64,000 nt of DNA from Agelas oroides (lineage: Eukaryota; Porifera; Demospongiae; Agelasida; Agelasidae), in NCBI GenBank assembly GCA_949130485.1, contig OX422185.1, forward strand, positions 19,037,353 to 19,101,352, given 5' to 3'. The translations under genes and the position numbers were made by a program. Below, piece by piece: positions 45,528 to 56,417 of the stretch. The notes beneath the pieces were generated by a model, which saw only the letters and a list, made by a program, of their open reading frames with translations, did not search any database and was not told the origin of the DNA. Position 1 is the first letter of the stretch. Each line of letters begins with the position of its first letter.

Positions 45528-45974
45528 TACTAGAAAATGTAGAACATTGTGGGGGCGAACCTGAGCAAGCAGCTACTATGGCTACATGTGCATGAATAGA
45601 CTAAGCTTCATGCTGAAATGATGAGCTGTATCGCTAGCGTTTATGAGTGTCATTTATGCATGACCCTTACCTGAAGCGATCTCAACCCGGCGTGTATGAT
45701 GGTCGGTCCGTAGCTGCTGTGACAAACAAGAAGTAAGGTGCCGTGCATGCTTAACCTTGAGCCGTCTCCACTACGGTTGCCAACGCTGCACTCTGGCAGT
45801 AGCCCAGCATTACCTACTAAGTGCACGAGGACGTTCAATTTTCGGGAAATATTTAAACGCGCATTTAAAATTTACGGTATATGGCCGCAAGCAAGCACGT
45901 ACGTACGTACGTATACACACACACTTCCGCAATGCAGTCCCGCTAGTGTGGGGCTCGCTCAGGCTCGCCCCAAT
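45528..45974 (-). mobile_element. GAGCCTGAGC-ended element, fourth copy (reversed)
   Basis: From TACTAGAAAATGTAGAACAT and GGGGGCGAACCTGAGC to GCTCAGGCTCGCCCCAAT. The CTAGTGTGGGGCTCG subterminus matches the 6.16- and 25.6-kb copies in reverse. A short ACGTACGTACGT run lies inside. Confidence 0.75.
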
Positions 45975-46075
45975 AAAGCCATTTGATAAGTTTAGGCAAG
46001 TTTCTGGCATGAACTACAGCAGAAAAATAGCATTTTATTCATATGCATGTAGTCATACTGCAAGCAACAAAATTC

Positions 46076-46147
46076 TAGCCTCATTCCCAGGTCCCCACCC
46101 AGCTTTCCATCCAGAAGAGCAATGGCGGGGACCTGGGAACAAGGCTT
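46076..46147. mobile_element. 72-bp hairpin-only MITE
   Basis: It runs from TAGCCTCATTCCCAGGTC to the inverted end ACCTGGGAACAAGGCTT. The flanks ACAAAATTC and ACAAAATCC match at 8 of 9. Confidence 0.85.
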
Positions 46148-46636
46148 ACAAAATCCATGACCTGGACACGGCTAAGTTTGTGCATTGTTGATCACTGTAC
46201 ATTTTGTTGCCACACCTACCAAAACTAGTCTACAAGGGTATATGGGTTAAAATGCCACTTTGATGTGGGAGCTACAGCTATACTTGACTTCTTGTGGTAG
46301 GTAGCTAACTAGAGCTAACTTGATCCCTCTACATCCATCACACTATTACCTCGTATATCCCCCTCCCTCCTCCCCCCCCCAGGATATTATTCCTTATTTG
46401 TTGATATACTTTAATGTCTGTCTGAAAGGCTTAGGGCTTTAAACTGTTGGTTAATTTAGGTATCTTGTTGACAGTTTAACAACTGTTGGTTAATTTAGGT
46501 ATATATACATCGTTCCATATGTATTTATGTAAAACTTGTTTCAGTGTGAATGAAGATGGTTATGTGAAACAATCAGGAGTGAGACTGGAACATGAGCACC
46601 TACTGTACAGTGACTAGCAGATCATAATTGAGCTAT

Positions 46637-46709
46637 GACCACATACTACAAAAAACAAACAACTACCTCCACTGTCCAGGTAGTGGTTTGTTTTTTGTAG
46701 TATGTGGTC
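46637..46709. repeat. Foldback element
   Basis: GACCACATACTACAAAAAAC pairs with its inverse at 46,690-46,709. The arms are about 32 bp with a short loop. Confidence 0.85.
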
Positions 46710-47474
46710 TGACTTATATTCATAGCTCAATTGCAATGATTACACATTTTGTACTGACATTCACACTCAATATACACTGACATTCATACTGTGATTTAAG
46801 ACTGGTACTAGGGACATCCTGTCCTTCTATTTATATGAAACTTGAACCATACAAGGTTTGGATTTCCTTGAAGCTCCTCAGTTACAGCTTCCAGAAGCAG
46901 CTACACTCCCACAAGTCATAATAGCAGATGAGATTTGGTGTTAATGTACACAATACCCAGCCAGCCATTCACTGTTATTGTTATAATAATACATTCCCCT
47001 CCCCTAAAATAACCCTCCCTTTCCTCCCTCCAGCCCTTTCTTCCCTCCCTTCCCCATCCACTGAGTATACAAAGCCAATTACGTACATTCTTACTGAAAC
47101 CATTCCTCTGCACTTTACAAGGCCCAAGGGCATTCTACTTCCAAGGAGAGACCAGGATGCGACATCTTTCTCCATGACTTCTGATATCACTAGGTTGTTA
47201 TTTTTACTCCAAATATATTTTACAAGACCTTTTCTAATTGTATGACGTTATAACTCAATCCATCGTTTCACTATCACAATGTGGACTTCTCTGGAGTATT
47301 AACATGTGTGCAATTTGTAAGCTTGTGCACACACACACTACAACAGCTACTGGAAAACATTATTTGTAAGAGTTCTGTTTGTTGCAGTAAGATTGGTGGC
47401 CATGAGCTGCATTTATCAATATAAATCTGAGTTGTGATCCCAGCTATGCTCTTGTTGGATATTCATTTTGCTAA

Positions 47475-47600
47475 CATGCAAAAATGTGCAAGAAACAGAC
47501 AAAGGTAATCACTCATCACATTGGTTATCATGCAAAAATTTACAAGAAACAGACGAAGGTAATCATTCATCACATTGGTTATCATGCAAAAATGACACAA
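47475..47600 (+). repeat. 53-bp tandem repeat, about 2.3 copies
   Basis: The unit includes CAAGAAACAGACRAAGGTAA and TCACATTGGTTATCATGCAA. Open frames here repeat with it and are not supported. Confidence 0.8.
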
Positions 47601-47766
47601 TATGCGGTATGTGCATCTCACAGGAAGATTACAAAAACAAACTTAGTTCACACCCATTTTAAAATATTTTCACACAAGTTATCATAATTATAAACAAATG
47701 ACGTGTATGTGCATTTCACAAGTATAAGCAAAAAGTTCACACAATGTTCTTATTATTTCGCGTAAG

Positions 47767-48149
47767 TCATCTGCACATTACAGTGTTTCTTCTCGTACGG
47801 TTATGTTCTTCTGTGTCATTATGAACTGGACATCTGTACTGATATTTGTATGCTGAACTTCCCTGAATGTGTAGCGTAGAACAGATGCAAGCATCTTCAA
47901 CTGGCTGGGGCACACCAATTGTTTCTGGCAGTTCACCAAATCGTACAAAGTTAGATTGTCCAGTGACAATATTATTATGTGTGCAGTCGTGTTCCATTGT
48001 ATCATTATGGAGTGGACAGCGATGGTAGTAATGCACATTCACTCTGTTTCCTTGAATGTGCAGTGAAGAGCAGATACAAGTGTCTTCTACTATCTTTGCA
48101 GTATGAATGGTCTCTGGTTGTTCAGCAGCTTGCAGACCCATTGTAATTT
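47767..48149 (-). CDS. Protein with two tandem Cys/His mini-domains
   Basis: A minus-strand exon (acceptor CCCAAATCCAG; stop TGA at 47,767) encodes about 124 residues from MGLQAAEQPETIHTAK. Domain 1 is VEDTCICSSLHIQGNRVNVH...RCPLHNDTMEH. Domain 2 is VEDACICSTLHIQGSSAYKY...RCPVHNDTEEHN, about 55 residues apart. Each has a CxC pair, an IQG turn and CPxHND. The exon at 16,736-16,914 is a single-domain relative with the same C-terminus. The ATG lies just after the acceptor, so it may not be the true start. Related C-termini occur in the coiled-coil genes at 7.6, 33.0 and 59.8 kb. No signal peptide or membrane helix. The domain name is unknown to me. Confidence 0.65.
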
Positions 48150-48731
48150 CTGGATTTGGGAGAAATCAGTAAATAAAACATGCAGCGAACGTTCGCTAAG
48201 CTAACTACGGTGAACGCAAGAATGTACACAATAAAGAACTGTGAAGTATGCATTATTTTTCCGGATCTTTTTCATACAAGTCCGAGAAGGTGTGGCTAGC
48301 TGCGATGCACGAGCTGTGAACATGCAGATAACTAGACATCGTATGGATGCGTCCATAGTGTGTGCGTACTCAAAGGTAGCACCCACCGGGCTGACAAAAC
48401 GACCCATAAATGCAAACTTGAAGATTCGTAGCCCACCCGTTGGAGACGGAGGGTCGGCCGAAAGATTCGTCGTCCAGTTTGCAAATATACAAGGACCCCG
48501 AATCACTATATACCTAGCTTTACCAGGATGAATCTCCGTACCTACGGGGGGTACCTACCATGAAGCTACTGCTCATACCTGCAGCGATCGCTTCTGGCTG
48601 CCATCGACCGCTACTGCGCTGGTTGAAAACAGCCCGACCCTGCACCGCGAAGGTTAGCGCGAACGGTTCCGAGCTTCGTGCGATCTGCGGCCGGCTTGTT
48701 GTCATCACTGCTCGCATCAAATGTATGGATC

Positions 48732-48906
48732 CGCAACGCATATTTATAGGGAGTCGAAAGTGGCGGAAGCTATAGGGAAATACCCCCCTTCACATGTGCA
48801 TGCGAAGGAGGGAAATAAAGGAGGGAAATACCCCCCTTCGCATGCGCACGCGAAGGGGGGTATTTCCCCTTCCGCCACTTTCGACTCCCTATAAATATGC
48901 GTTGCG
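48732..48906. mobile_element. Palindromic element, CGCAACGCATATTTATAG ends
   Basis: Arms of about 75 bp run through GGAGTCGAAAGTGGCGGAAG and AAATACCCCCCTTCRCATG. The centre is AGGAGGGAAATAAAGGAGGG. Non-coding. Confidence 0.85.
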
Positions 48907-48935
48907 GGCTATTGGCCCACATTTGTACTGTACTC

Positions 48936-49294
48936 TTAGGCCATACCAAATTGATTTCATGTTTCACGGATCCGGCCGGGTCTTTTTTTTTGAAAATTGA
49001 AAAAAAAATAATGCAATTAATATGTACACGTAATCCAGTACTCACTAGCTTCGTTCTCAGGCCTTCGCGCGTTCGTCGCTGAACGCGACGAACGCGCGAA
49101 GGCCTGGAAACGAGGCTAAGTACTCACAACGTGGCAAGGATGGAGGATGGCAAGCAGTTTTGTGTGGCTGAGCGTATCTAATTAAATTCATGAAAAGTTT
49201 CGTCATTTTTATTTTTATTTTTTTGCCTGCCTACCGGGTCATGTTTCTGACCTAAGCGATCCTTGAAACATAAAATCAATTTGGTATGGCCTTA
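48936..49294. mobile_element. TIR element with TTAGGCCATACCAAATTGAT ends
   Basis: Inverted termini of about 36 bp continue TTYATGTTTCAMGGATC. The interior holds the 73-bp MITE at 49,046-49,118. No coding capacity. Confidence 0.75.
49046..49118. mobile_element. 73-bp hairpin-only MITE, perfect 9-bp TSD
   Basis: It starts TAGCTTCGTTCTCAGGCC and is a near-complete palindrome through TTCGCGCGTTCGTC. Direct repeats AGTACTCAC flank it at 49,037-49,045 and 49,119-49,127. Confidence 0.92.
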
Positions 49295-49656
49295 CTATAT
49301 CTGCCAACAAAATTCGCTGCGAAGTTGTTTGAACCACTTCAATACTGTATATTGAGAAATTGGAATTTGCCCACTCAAAACTTCCCACAAAGTAAATAAA
49401 CAGAGTTAACGGATTTCTAAAGAACCACACAGACACATCTACAACTCCAAGAATGCAAAGCAATACTATTTATTGAGGCTACGAGTGTTTGCGATTACCG
49501 TTTAGAATGCAAATGCTTAGTTCTGATTTGTATAGTATTGTTGAGACTGTTCCGTTCTCCCTCCTCGCAATTCTACGGTGCATTCAGGGTTAGAGTGACT
49601 TGTTCCAGCCAATGGGCTTTGTAGAGTATTACAAACTTAAATTAGCAACCTTCCAT

Positions 49657-50092
49657 AGATTAACCAGGCATATGAGAAATTGTACTGATAGAATCAGGCA
49701 TATGAGAAATGGTACTGATAGAATTAGGCATATGAGAAATTGTACTGATAGAATTAGATTAACCAGGCATATGAGAAATTGTACTGATAGAATCAGGCAT
49801 ATGAGAAATGGTACTGATAGAATCAGGCATATGAGAAATTGTACTGATAGAATTAGATTAACCAGGCATATGAGAAATTGTACTGATAGAATTAGATTAA
49901 CCAGGCATATGAGAAATTGTACTGATAGAATTAGATTAACCAGGCATATGAGAAATTGTACTGATAGAATTAGATTAACCAGGCATATGAGAAATTGTAC
50001 TGATAGAATTAGATTAACCAGGCATATGAGAAATTGTACTGCATGAAAGAATTATATCAACCAGGCATATGAGAAATTGTACTGATAGAATT
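49657..50092 (+). repeat. 30/39-bp composite minisatellite, 12 units
   Basis: The core 30-bp unit is AGGCATATGAGAAATTGTAC then TGATAGAATY. Some units carry an extra 9 bp, AGATTAACC. A three-unit block repeats twice at the start, followed by single 39-bp units. The ORF across it repeats RHMRNCTDRI and has no other support. Confidence 0.9.
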
Positions 50093-50288
50093 TGCCAACT
50101 TCCCACAAAGTAAACCACCCAAACCAAGTTTGACGGGATAAAGTAAACAACCTTTCAGGGACGGGGTGGTGCTCTGTTATTCTATGGTAATAATTTACAT
50201 TGTTAGAGTGGCTTATTCCAGTCAATTGGCTTTGTAGTATGTTGACCTTGTGGTATGTTTACATGTACATTTGTGTTAAGACCAGGCA

Positions 50289-50360
50289 TAGCCTCATACC
50301 CAGGTCACATGGAAGAATGAAAAACTTCTCCGCTCCTTATATAGACTGGGTGCAAGGCTA
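50289..50360. mobile_element. 72-bp hairpin MITE, degenerate
   Basis: TAGCCTCATACCCAGGT to ACTGGGTGCAAGGCTA. The flanks GACCAGGCA and GGCAAGGCA match at 7 of 9. Confidence 0.7.
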
Positions 50361-50657
50361 GGCAAGGCAATAACCTGCTTTATCATATGTCTAACTGATG
50401 CAAATGTATGGAAGTCAATGGGGAAGCTGCATGCAGTTTATAAAAAGCTGTATTTTTACTACAAGTCTTGTGAGAACCCATAGCAGTACTACAAATCACG
50501 CGAGAGTCCATATCAGGTACTGCAAGTCACATGCGCATATGATAAATTTATTATCACCATAGTACCAAGCTATACCAGAAAAATGTCACTATAGTTTGTT
50601 GCCGTTGGCATTGTTACTCGTGCTGTGCACTCGTAACAATACAAATGCCAACACATT

Positions 50658-50999
50658 CAGGTGGACGCGAGGTGGACGTAGGGGGGGAGGGGTCCGCATT
50701 CAAATTCATGAAATAATGTACTAGACTTCATCATTGAGCGCTCCGACACTAGGCAAGACCCCAGACGTTCACAAGATCACAAGTACTCCGCTTGACCGCT
50801 AAGAAACCCGCTCTCAGGTTTATTGTGCACGTACTTGTAGTCGGGCAACACCCCCCCTACGTCCACCTCGCGTCCACCTGACGTCATTCACGTGACAGGT
50901 GTTCCCAGGCCTTCCCCGTTTTTCACGCTCTTCGCCCCCGTGTATTATATTGAACGCAAACCGAAGAACGAAAATGGGGGAGGCCTGGGAACGAGGCTA
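50658..50999. mobile_element. TAGCCTCG-family MITE missing its left hairpin
   Basis: It begins at CAGGTGGACGCGAGGTGGAC and ends in the complete right hairpin AGGCCTGGGAACGAGGCTA. The interior matches 38,248-38,627 in reverse. The left terminal TAGCCTCG hairpin is absent. Confidence 0.8.
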
Positions 51000-51212
51000 G
51001 TGATGGTCATTGAAACACCTGCACTGCTCATCAGTCAAGTATTCATCTGTCCCCTTGCAGTTATGACTACCATAGTAACCACTTCCGCAATGGCTTAGCT
51101 TAGTCTGTGTACATAAGTCACCATGGTGATAAAGAGGTGATAGTCATAACAATACCTGGAAGAGGAGGTGGTATATAGAAACTGTTAACATTCACTGGGT
51201 ACATCTCCTCAC

Positions 51213-51325
51213 CTGGTAGTTCTTGGAGAGGAGGCCGATAATCTTGGTCATGGTGATGAAATCGTGCTCTAGTCTCTTGTGCTGAGCTTTCAAACTGTGG
51301 TAGGTGACAGCCTCTTCTGAATCAT
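51213..51325 (-). CDS. Candidate coiled-coil exon, unrecognised
   Basis: The minus strand has acceptor ATGCAAACAG, then DSEEAVTYHSLKAQHKRLEH, DFITMTKIIGLLSKNYQ, then donor GTGAGG. 113 bp, amphipathic and charged, with no stop. It may belong to the same minus-strand gene as the exon at 55,689-55,750, which also begins phase 2 with an acidic Ser/Glu stretch; that link is inference. Confidence 0.5.
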
Positions 51326-52129
51326 CTGTTTGCATTTATATATGTATGTATGTAATGTGAGCAAATTTCAGTTAATTAGTTAAGTATGTATATGTTTATC
51401 TTTTATTTTATAGATCAAGTGACATAAATGTAATAAATGATTACTGGTTCTAATAGCTGCAATAATGTCCTTTGCTAGCTCAAGAGCATATAAGATGATA
51501 TTAACTCTTAAGTTGGTGTGTGCAACCACTTTGTTCGATGTCACACCATTCTAGTGTCAATTGATGAGTTGAACAGGAGCAGTATGACTGTAAAGATAAT
51601 GGACAAAATTTTGCAAATCACATGCAATCCTTGTGGGTCACAAGTATACATCTTTTCAGTCACTTCAATTAAAATGTGCCAAATTACGAGGATTTCTCTA
51701 TCTGAGTTTCTACTTCCTGCTCACTTTAATCAAAGCCAAAATTGCTGCATGTCAACAGATTAATGTCAAACTGAACTCGTAGCAATTGTCAATAGATTGG
51801 ATTTTGTTTACAGTAAACTATAACATCACATCACATCCATACAGCTGAGAGTGAGCGTTATGTAAAATTTGACAAGCAACAATTCAGTTCTTGGATACTA
51901 ACAGTCACTGGCAATAACACCAACTGGGACAAGCATACTAAAATAACATCACTTTCATTGGACAAACAGCAGATTATAAGGAGTCTTAATCATACTGCAT
52001 TTTAGGAATGTAGATGTTGCTTCTTGCTCATGAGTAATGTGCTCATCATGCTTATTTTTACCGCTAAAATTTAACAACTTCATAGACTGGCAACGTTATT
52101 ACCATTTATTGTCTGGTTTGCTTTTTTCT
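51326..52129. other. No gene seen
   Basis: AT-rich, with no supported element or gene. An 81-codon frame at 51,518-51,763 lacks context. Confidence 0.35.
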
Positions 52130-52154
52130 CTGTTTCCTATCATTGTGTTGCTAG

Positions 52155-52233
52155 TTTTCTTCTGGAGCGTGCGGTGGTGGGAATACTGTGGTTAGCTATC
52201 AGACTCATGAGCAGAGAGACTCGGGCCTCTCAG
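52155..52233 (+). CDS. GBF1-like: GBF1-like exon, second copy
   Basis: Acceptor GTGTTGCTAG, then FLLERAVVGILWLAIRLM and SRETRASQ, then donor GTGAGTG. It is the longer form of the exon at 14,409-14,477 and keeps the RRE-like extension expected for GBF1. No partner of the 13.3-kb exon was found upstream, so this may be an isolated duplicate carried by the 0.5-kb segment 52,130-52,655. Confidence 0.55.
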
Positions 52234-53007
52234 GTGAGTGTCCGTGGTTGTGATTGTTAACTAGTCAGATGACGTGGGGCGTGAAAATTTCCCAATCTAC
52301 GGTATACTGTGTGCAGTTATAAGCCAAACTTGATAATGCATCATAGTAAGTCCTCACCAAAGGTAGGTATCACAAATTGCATGCAGTAACCCGGCTTTCT
52401 CCAGCCAAGGCAGCTACTATGGCTACACATGAATAGTTGTTTTTTTTATGAGCTAAGGGATTAGGATTCAACTATGTGGCTGATTGTTATCAAAAACAAA
52501 CATTGTCAAGTGTAGCTGTTGTGAATACAGATTAGAGATGCATACCTCGTATATGCCAAAGAAAGGTTATTTGGTTTCTTGTGTCACTTTGGAGCCAGTT
52601 TAATGTCATTACCTTCTGTCAAGAACAAGGCTAGAAGTGGTATACAGTCACACTATGACATACCACTTCATGACATATGGCTTGCAAATACAGCTTCTTT
52701 GTTTGGTGTTGCAAGTAATTTAGGAACATTAACATTAGCTAGGGAACATTACCATTAGCCATAGTGTGGGATGTATACATTAGTTACAAAAATACTTTGT
52801 TTTTTCTGCAAAACTTTTGCATTAATGCAAGGTACACAAATAGCTGGTACGCTAATACGGGTGTGTGCCCAGTTATGATTACAAAAACAGAGGTGCAACA
52901 AGTGAATGGATGGTGTGTGCTGTAAGTGCTTTGTGAGGTAAACAGAACCAGAGCTAGGTACAAAAGATGACCAACATTGATGTTGACCATGCACATAGTA
53001 TAGCCTA

Positions 53008-53306
53008 GATTGACCTCATACCCGGGCCATGAAGTGGTTTGGGAACGAGGCTAAGATTGACCTCATACCCGGGCCATGAAGTGGTTTGGGAACGAGGCTA
53101 AGATTGGCCTCATACCTGGGCCATGAAGTGGTTTGGGAACGAGGCTAAGATTGGCCTCATACCTGGGCCATGAAATGGTTTGGGAACGAGGCTAAGATTG
53201 ACCTCATACCCGGGCCATGAAGTGGTTTGGGAACGAGGCTAAGATTGGCCTCATACCTGGGCCATGAAGTGGTTTGGGAACGAGGCTAAGATTGGCCTCA
53301 TACCTG
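53008..53306 (+). repeat. 47-bp array of a mini-MITE, six full copies
   Basis: The unit is RCCTCATACCYGGGCCATGA, then AGTGGTTTGGGAACGAGGCT and AAGATTG. It holds the two ends of a TAGCCTCG-type element facing each other (CCTCATACCYGGG and GGGAACGAGGCTA). A seventh copy is cut after the first 12 bp. Units of two types (ACCTCATACCC and GCCTCATACCT) alternate irregularly. Confidence 0.93.
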
Positions 53307-53696
53307 ATGTCTACTGTTTGCACATACCATGAAGTTACGACCAATTTAGTAGGCCACAGTGCAGGGGTTTATCTCACGTTGAGACACTTTTGGGGGGTTT
53401 TGAAGTCAGAACTGCCAAGTCGTTTGATGTATGCTTATTTATGTTATAATAATTACTGACTCCAAACTAGCTACAAACTACGGTATCACAGTGGTGTTAA
53501 TTTCTGGATCTTGACCTGAATTTCAGTGCTGATGCAGGGGTCCATGCATTCTGGTTATATTTACACCCTACCACCAGCCCCCTTCCCACAGGATACAGGA
53601 AAACACATTGTGGACACTCTTGAAGTTAGTTAGTGCATAATGTCTACCATTCCTAGTATACCGTACCCCTCCCAACTAATGGAGCATGATGTGTGG

Positions 53697-53711
53697 CTGG
53701 GAATGAGGCTA
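53697..53711. mobile_element. 15-bp MITE end between 9-bp direct repeats
   Basis: CTGGGAATGAGGCTA lies exactly between two copies of GATGTGTGG (53,688-53,696 and 53,712-53,720). It matches the right terminus of the TAGCCTCG family. It is either an extreme deletion remnant or a chance repeat beside a decayed end. Confidence 0.4.
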
Positions 53712-53910
53712 GATGTGTGGTATAAAGTCCCTCTGCTATGTGCATTTTAGAGAGAATACTCTATAGAACAGCTGTGAAATGGCTTCTCAGAGAGGCCGAG
53801 GAGCAGTTGAGTTGCTATCTATGATCAAGATCACTGAATTTGATAATTAGAGCTAACTAACGCAATTAAAGCTTTTGTGGTGTTCAAAACGAATCTCAGT
53901 TCCCACATCT

Positions 53911-54537
53911 TAGCCTCGTTCCCAGGCTCTCCCCACGCGCGAACGAAAAATCGAAAGGAATCGAAAGGGGAGAGCCTGGTAAAATTTATCACGTGAGAAA
54001 CGTCATAGGTAGAGAGAACTTAATTACATGTGGGCGAACGAATGAACTCGCCCACGCTGTATGGACAGAATACAGTTGCGATAGCTTTATGGCCGACAGA
54101 ATGGGACTGGACGGCACTATGCTACATTACCTGGCAGTACGGAAAGCTATGGTGAGCTTACACAGACCCGTACATTCGAAAATCACGCTAACCTACTCGC
54201 TTACCTGGCAAACTGACCGCTGTACACCCCGGAGAATGGCTTTCAAGGCGCTATTAAACGCCAAGGCGGCCCCGGCTTTGCTCAAGTTTTCTCTGCGCTT
54301 ATTGTTCAGAAAAAAAAACTGCCAGAACGGGCTCCTACTAAAAAACAGCTACGTGTACTGTCGATTATCGATCAACTACGTGCGTGGGCACATTGACGAT
54401 CCGCCTACGCTCAATTAAGTCCTCTCTACCCTTCTCTCTACTCCTACGTCACTCACGTGATGAATTATTCCAGGCCCTCTACCGCTTTTCCGTACTGCAA
54501 GCGACGGAAAGCTGGGTGGGGCCTGGGAACGAGGCTA
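53911..54537. mobile_element. 627-bp TAGCCTCG-family MITE, perfect 9-bp TSD
   Basis: Ends TAGCCTCGTTCCCAGGCTCT and GGCCTGGGAACGAGGCTA. The direct repeats CCCACATCT lie at 53,902-53,910 and 54,538-54,546. The interior matches 21,442-22,113 in reverse. The 141-codon open frame across it is not conserved as a protein in the other copy and is rejected. Confidence 0.92.
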
Positions 54538-54901
54538 CCCACATCTAAGGAGTTGTATTTGAGTTATACCCATGCTGCTCTAATTAGCTTATCATACAGC
54601 ACATGACTGATGGGCTTTATAGCCTGAAGGGGAAGTATAGTAAAGCTGGTGGGGACAACACTGAGTGGCAAGTGTCTCAGGTAGTGTGTAGTGGAGTGGT
54701 TTAGGGAGGCAGCACCTGTCTTGGAAATAGCAACCAAGGATATTGTGATAAGTAGCTTGTGAAAACTATGACAGCACTTGTACTACAGTATGAATACCAC
54801 TTGCTGCCCTAATGAATATCTCCTTTGGTTAAGTGTTTGCTAAACACTGGCCATTAAAATAGTTGTCTTAACTGCTATAAATATTGCTTTCATTCATCTG
54901 T
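54472..54901 (+). repeat. 430-bp segmental duplicate, copy 1 (partner 56,418-56,847)
   Basis: Includes the last 66 bp of the MITE, its right TSD and 355 bp of flank. I found one difference from the partner (C to T at about 54,891). Confidence 0.95.
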
Positions 54902-55009
54902 GCTTCAATACCCAAGAGACCCACATACCATGGTGATAGTTATGTGGTTGATGGGGTGTACTAGTATGAATAATGGTGGCACATGGAAACCTATTCAGTG
55001 ATTACATTT

Positions 55010-55439
55010 CAGGCCCGTAGGAAGCAAATTTGAAATGGTCCGGCGATATTACGGCGCGAAGCGCGCGCATAATACACACGCCCCGCCCCCAGCAAATTAC
55101 TATGCTCTCAAATTACTTTTTACACCGTTTTGAAGCTGTCAGTGTCGCTGAATCCTCAAAGATTTGGCTGCACGCGGCAGTTACACCTTTGAACGAGGTA
55201 TTATTGTCTGCGAACTTTCTTGTCTTCGTCGCCGTAACGGTAACAGTAAATTCGATCGCTCGAAAATTTTATCACAGCGCTAATATTTCCGCCAAGCCGA
55301 GGTCCCTAGTACGGTAATCTTGGAGCAAGAATTGGACAAAACGCCCGGCGAAACTTATACGGCATTTTCTGCGCGGGTTGGTTGGCCGAACATTGGTCCG
55401 GCGGCCGCCGGACCTGCCGGACCTGCTCCTACGGCCCTG
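55010..55439. mobile_element. MITE with CAGGCCCGTAGGA ends
   Basis: CAGGCCCGTAGGAAGCA at the left and TGCTCCTACGGCCCTG at the right. Direct repeats CATTT (5 bp) at 55,005-55,009 and 55,440-55,444. CpG-rich, 430 bp. The 95-codon frame inside is not supported. Confidence 0.75.
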
Positions 55440-55688
55440 CATTTTAGTATGGCGAGTGCCTAATTGGCAATTTTGTACATCATAGCCCTGGGTCATTCTT
55501 ACTTCAACAAATTGTGGTAATGGACACACAAATCAATTGGTACATAACTATGCATTATGTATGAGGGATCACCAGCATCATCACACTGCTATATGTCTCA
55601 AGCTACTGGCTGCAGCATACAGTTTCCAGATCGCATTCATAGCAAATTACTACTGACATAGCTATGGATATCTTTTCATAGCTCACAC

Positions 55689-56072
55689 CTCAATAAGTCC
55701 AGCGTCCACTTCATCCTCACCACCTGACACCTCCTCAGAACTGCTGCTATCTGAATAGCATTACACACTTCTGCTGTACCAATTTGTGAACATCTGTGTT
55801 ATGTAGTGTTTTTTTTAAGTATTTCTGTGTAATGGTTTGATAGTACATAAACTATGTTACGCTCATTAACACTTGTACTGGTCAAGAATCATGATATGTA
55901 TACAATACACAATATGGTGTAGGCTGATTGTGCTCAAAAATCCGACTGTATGGGGGCTCGAAGTTTGCTTAGTAAGGACATTGGAGAAGAAGCGGTGACT
56001 TGTGAGCTGCTGCCAGCCGCTCGGACTCTTGTTAACGGGGCTAGTCATTGCCATCACAAAATTTAGAATCAC
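55689..56072 (-). CDS. Unrecognised gene fragment, older duplicate copy 1
   Basis: The minus-strand upstream exon region (about 55,910-56,070) reads VMAMTSPVNKSPSGWQQLT, then HRFFSNVLTKQTSSPHTVG. A second exon at 55,689-55,750 (acceptor CTATTCAG, donor GTGTGAGC) reads SSSSEEVSGGEDEVDAGLIE. A diverged copy lies at 57,480-57,873. In the compared stretch most differences are at third codon positions (six silent against three replacing), which supports this frame as coding. The protein family is unknown. Confidence 0.5.
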
Positions 56073-56351
56073 CGCATGACCAACCAGCCAGTCCCTAATG
56101 CAAACTAATAATACACAGTATCAGGAAAAGAAGTGAATGTCATTTGAAGCTCAGCCTGGCAAATGTTTATACCCAAGTTGCTCAAATTGTTGTGAGTTTT
56201 GGAATTCCAAATTAAGTAGTTAAAGACAGTAATCATCAATTTCAGCTGTTGCTGACAACATAGGATGCAGTCTAATTAGTCTCTTAGTCATCTGGTTCTT
56301 GATCAATATATTGCTATAGCTATACTGTCCTCCAAGATGGCAATGTGTAGC

Positions 56352-56375
56352 ATAATTGGGGCGAGCCTGAGCGAG
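56352..56375 (+). mobile_element. Isolated GAGCCTGAGC element end
   Basis: ATTGGGGCGAGCCTGAGCGA matches the left terminus of the family at 6.16 and 25.6 kb, then diverges. Just after it the duplicate 56,418-56,847 begins. Confidence 0.5.
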
Positions 56376-56417
56376 CAAGGTTGCTGGTGAATGAGACTCC
56401 CACAATGAGACTGCTTT

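Noticed and set aside
49600-50046. 148-codon ORF repeating RHMRNCTDRI
   Set aside because: It is a by-product of 30/39-bp units, both multiples of 3. There is no flanking coding sequence.
53993-54418. 141-codon ORF inside the 627-bp MITE
   Set aside because: The matching MITE at 21,442-22,113 does not keep this frame, and the region is a non-autonomous element with inverted ends.
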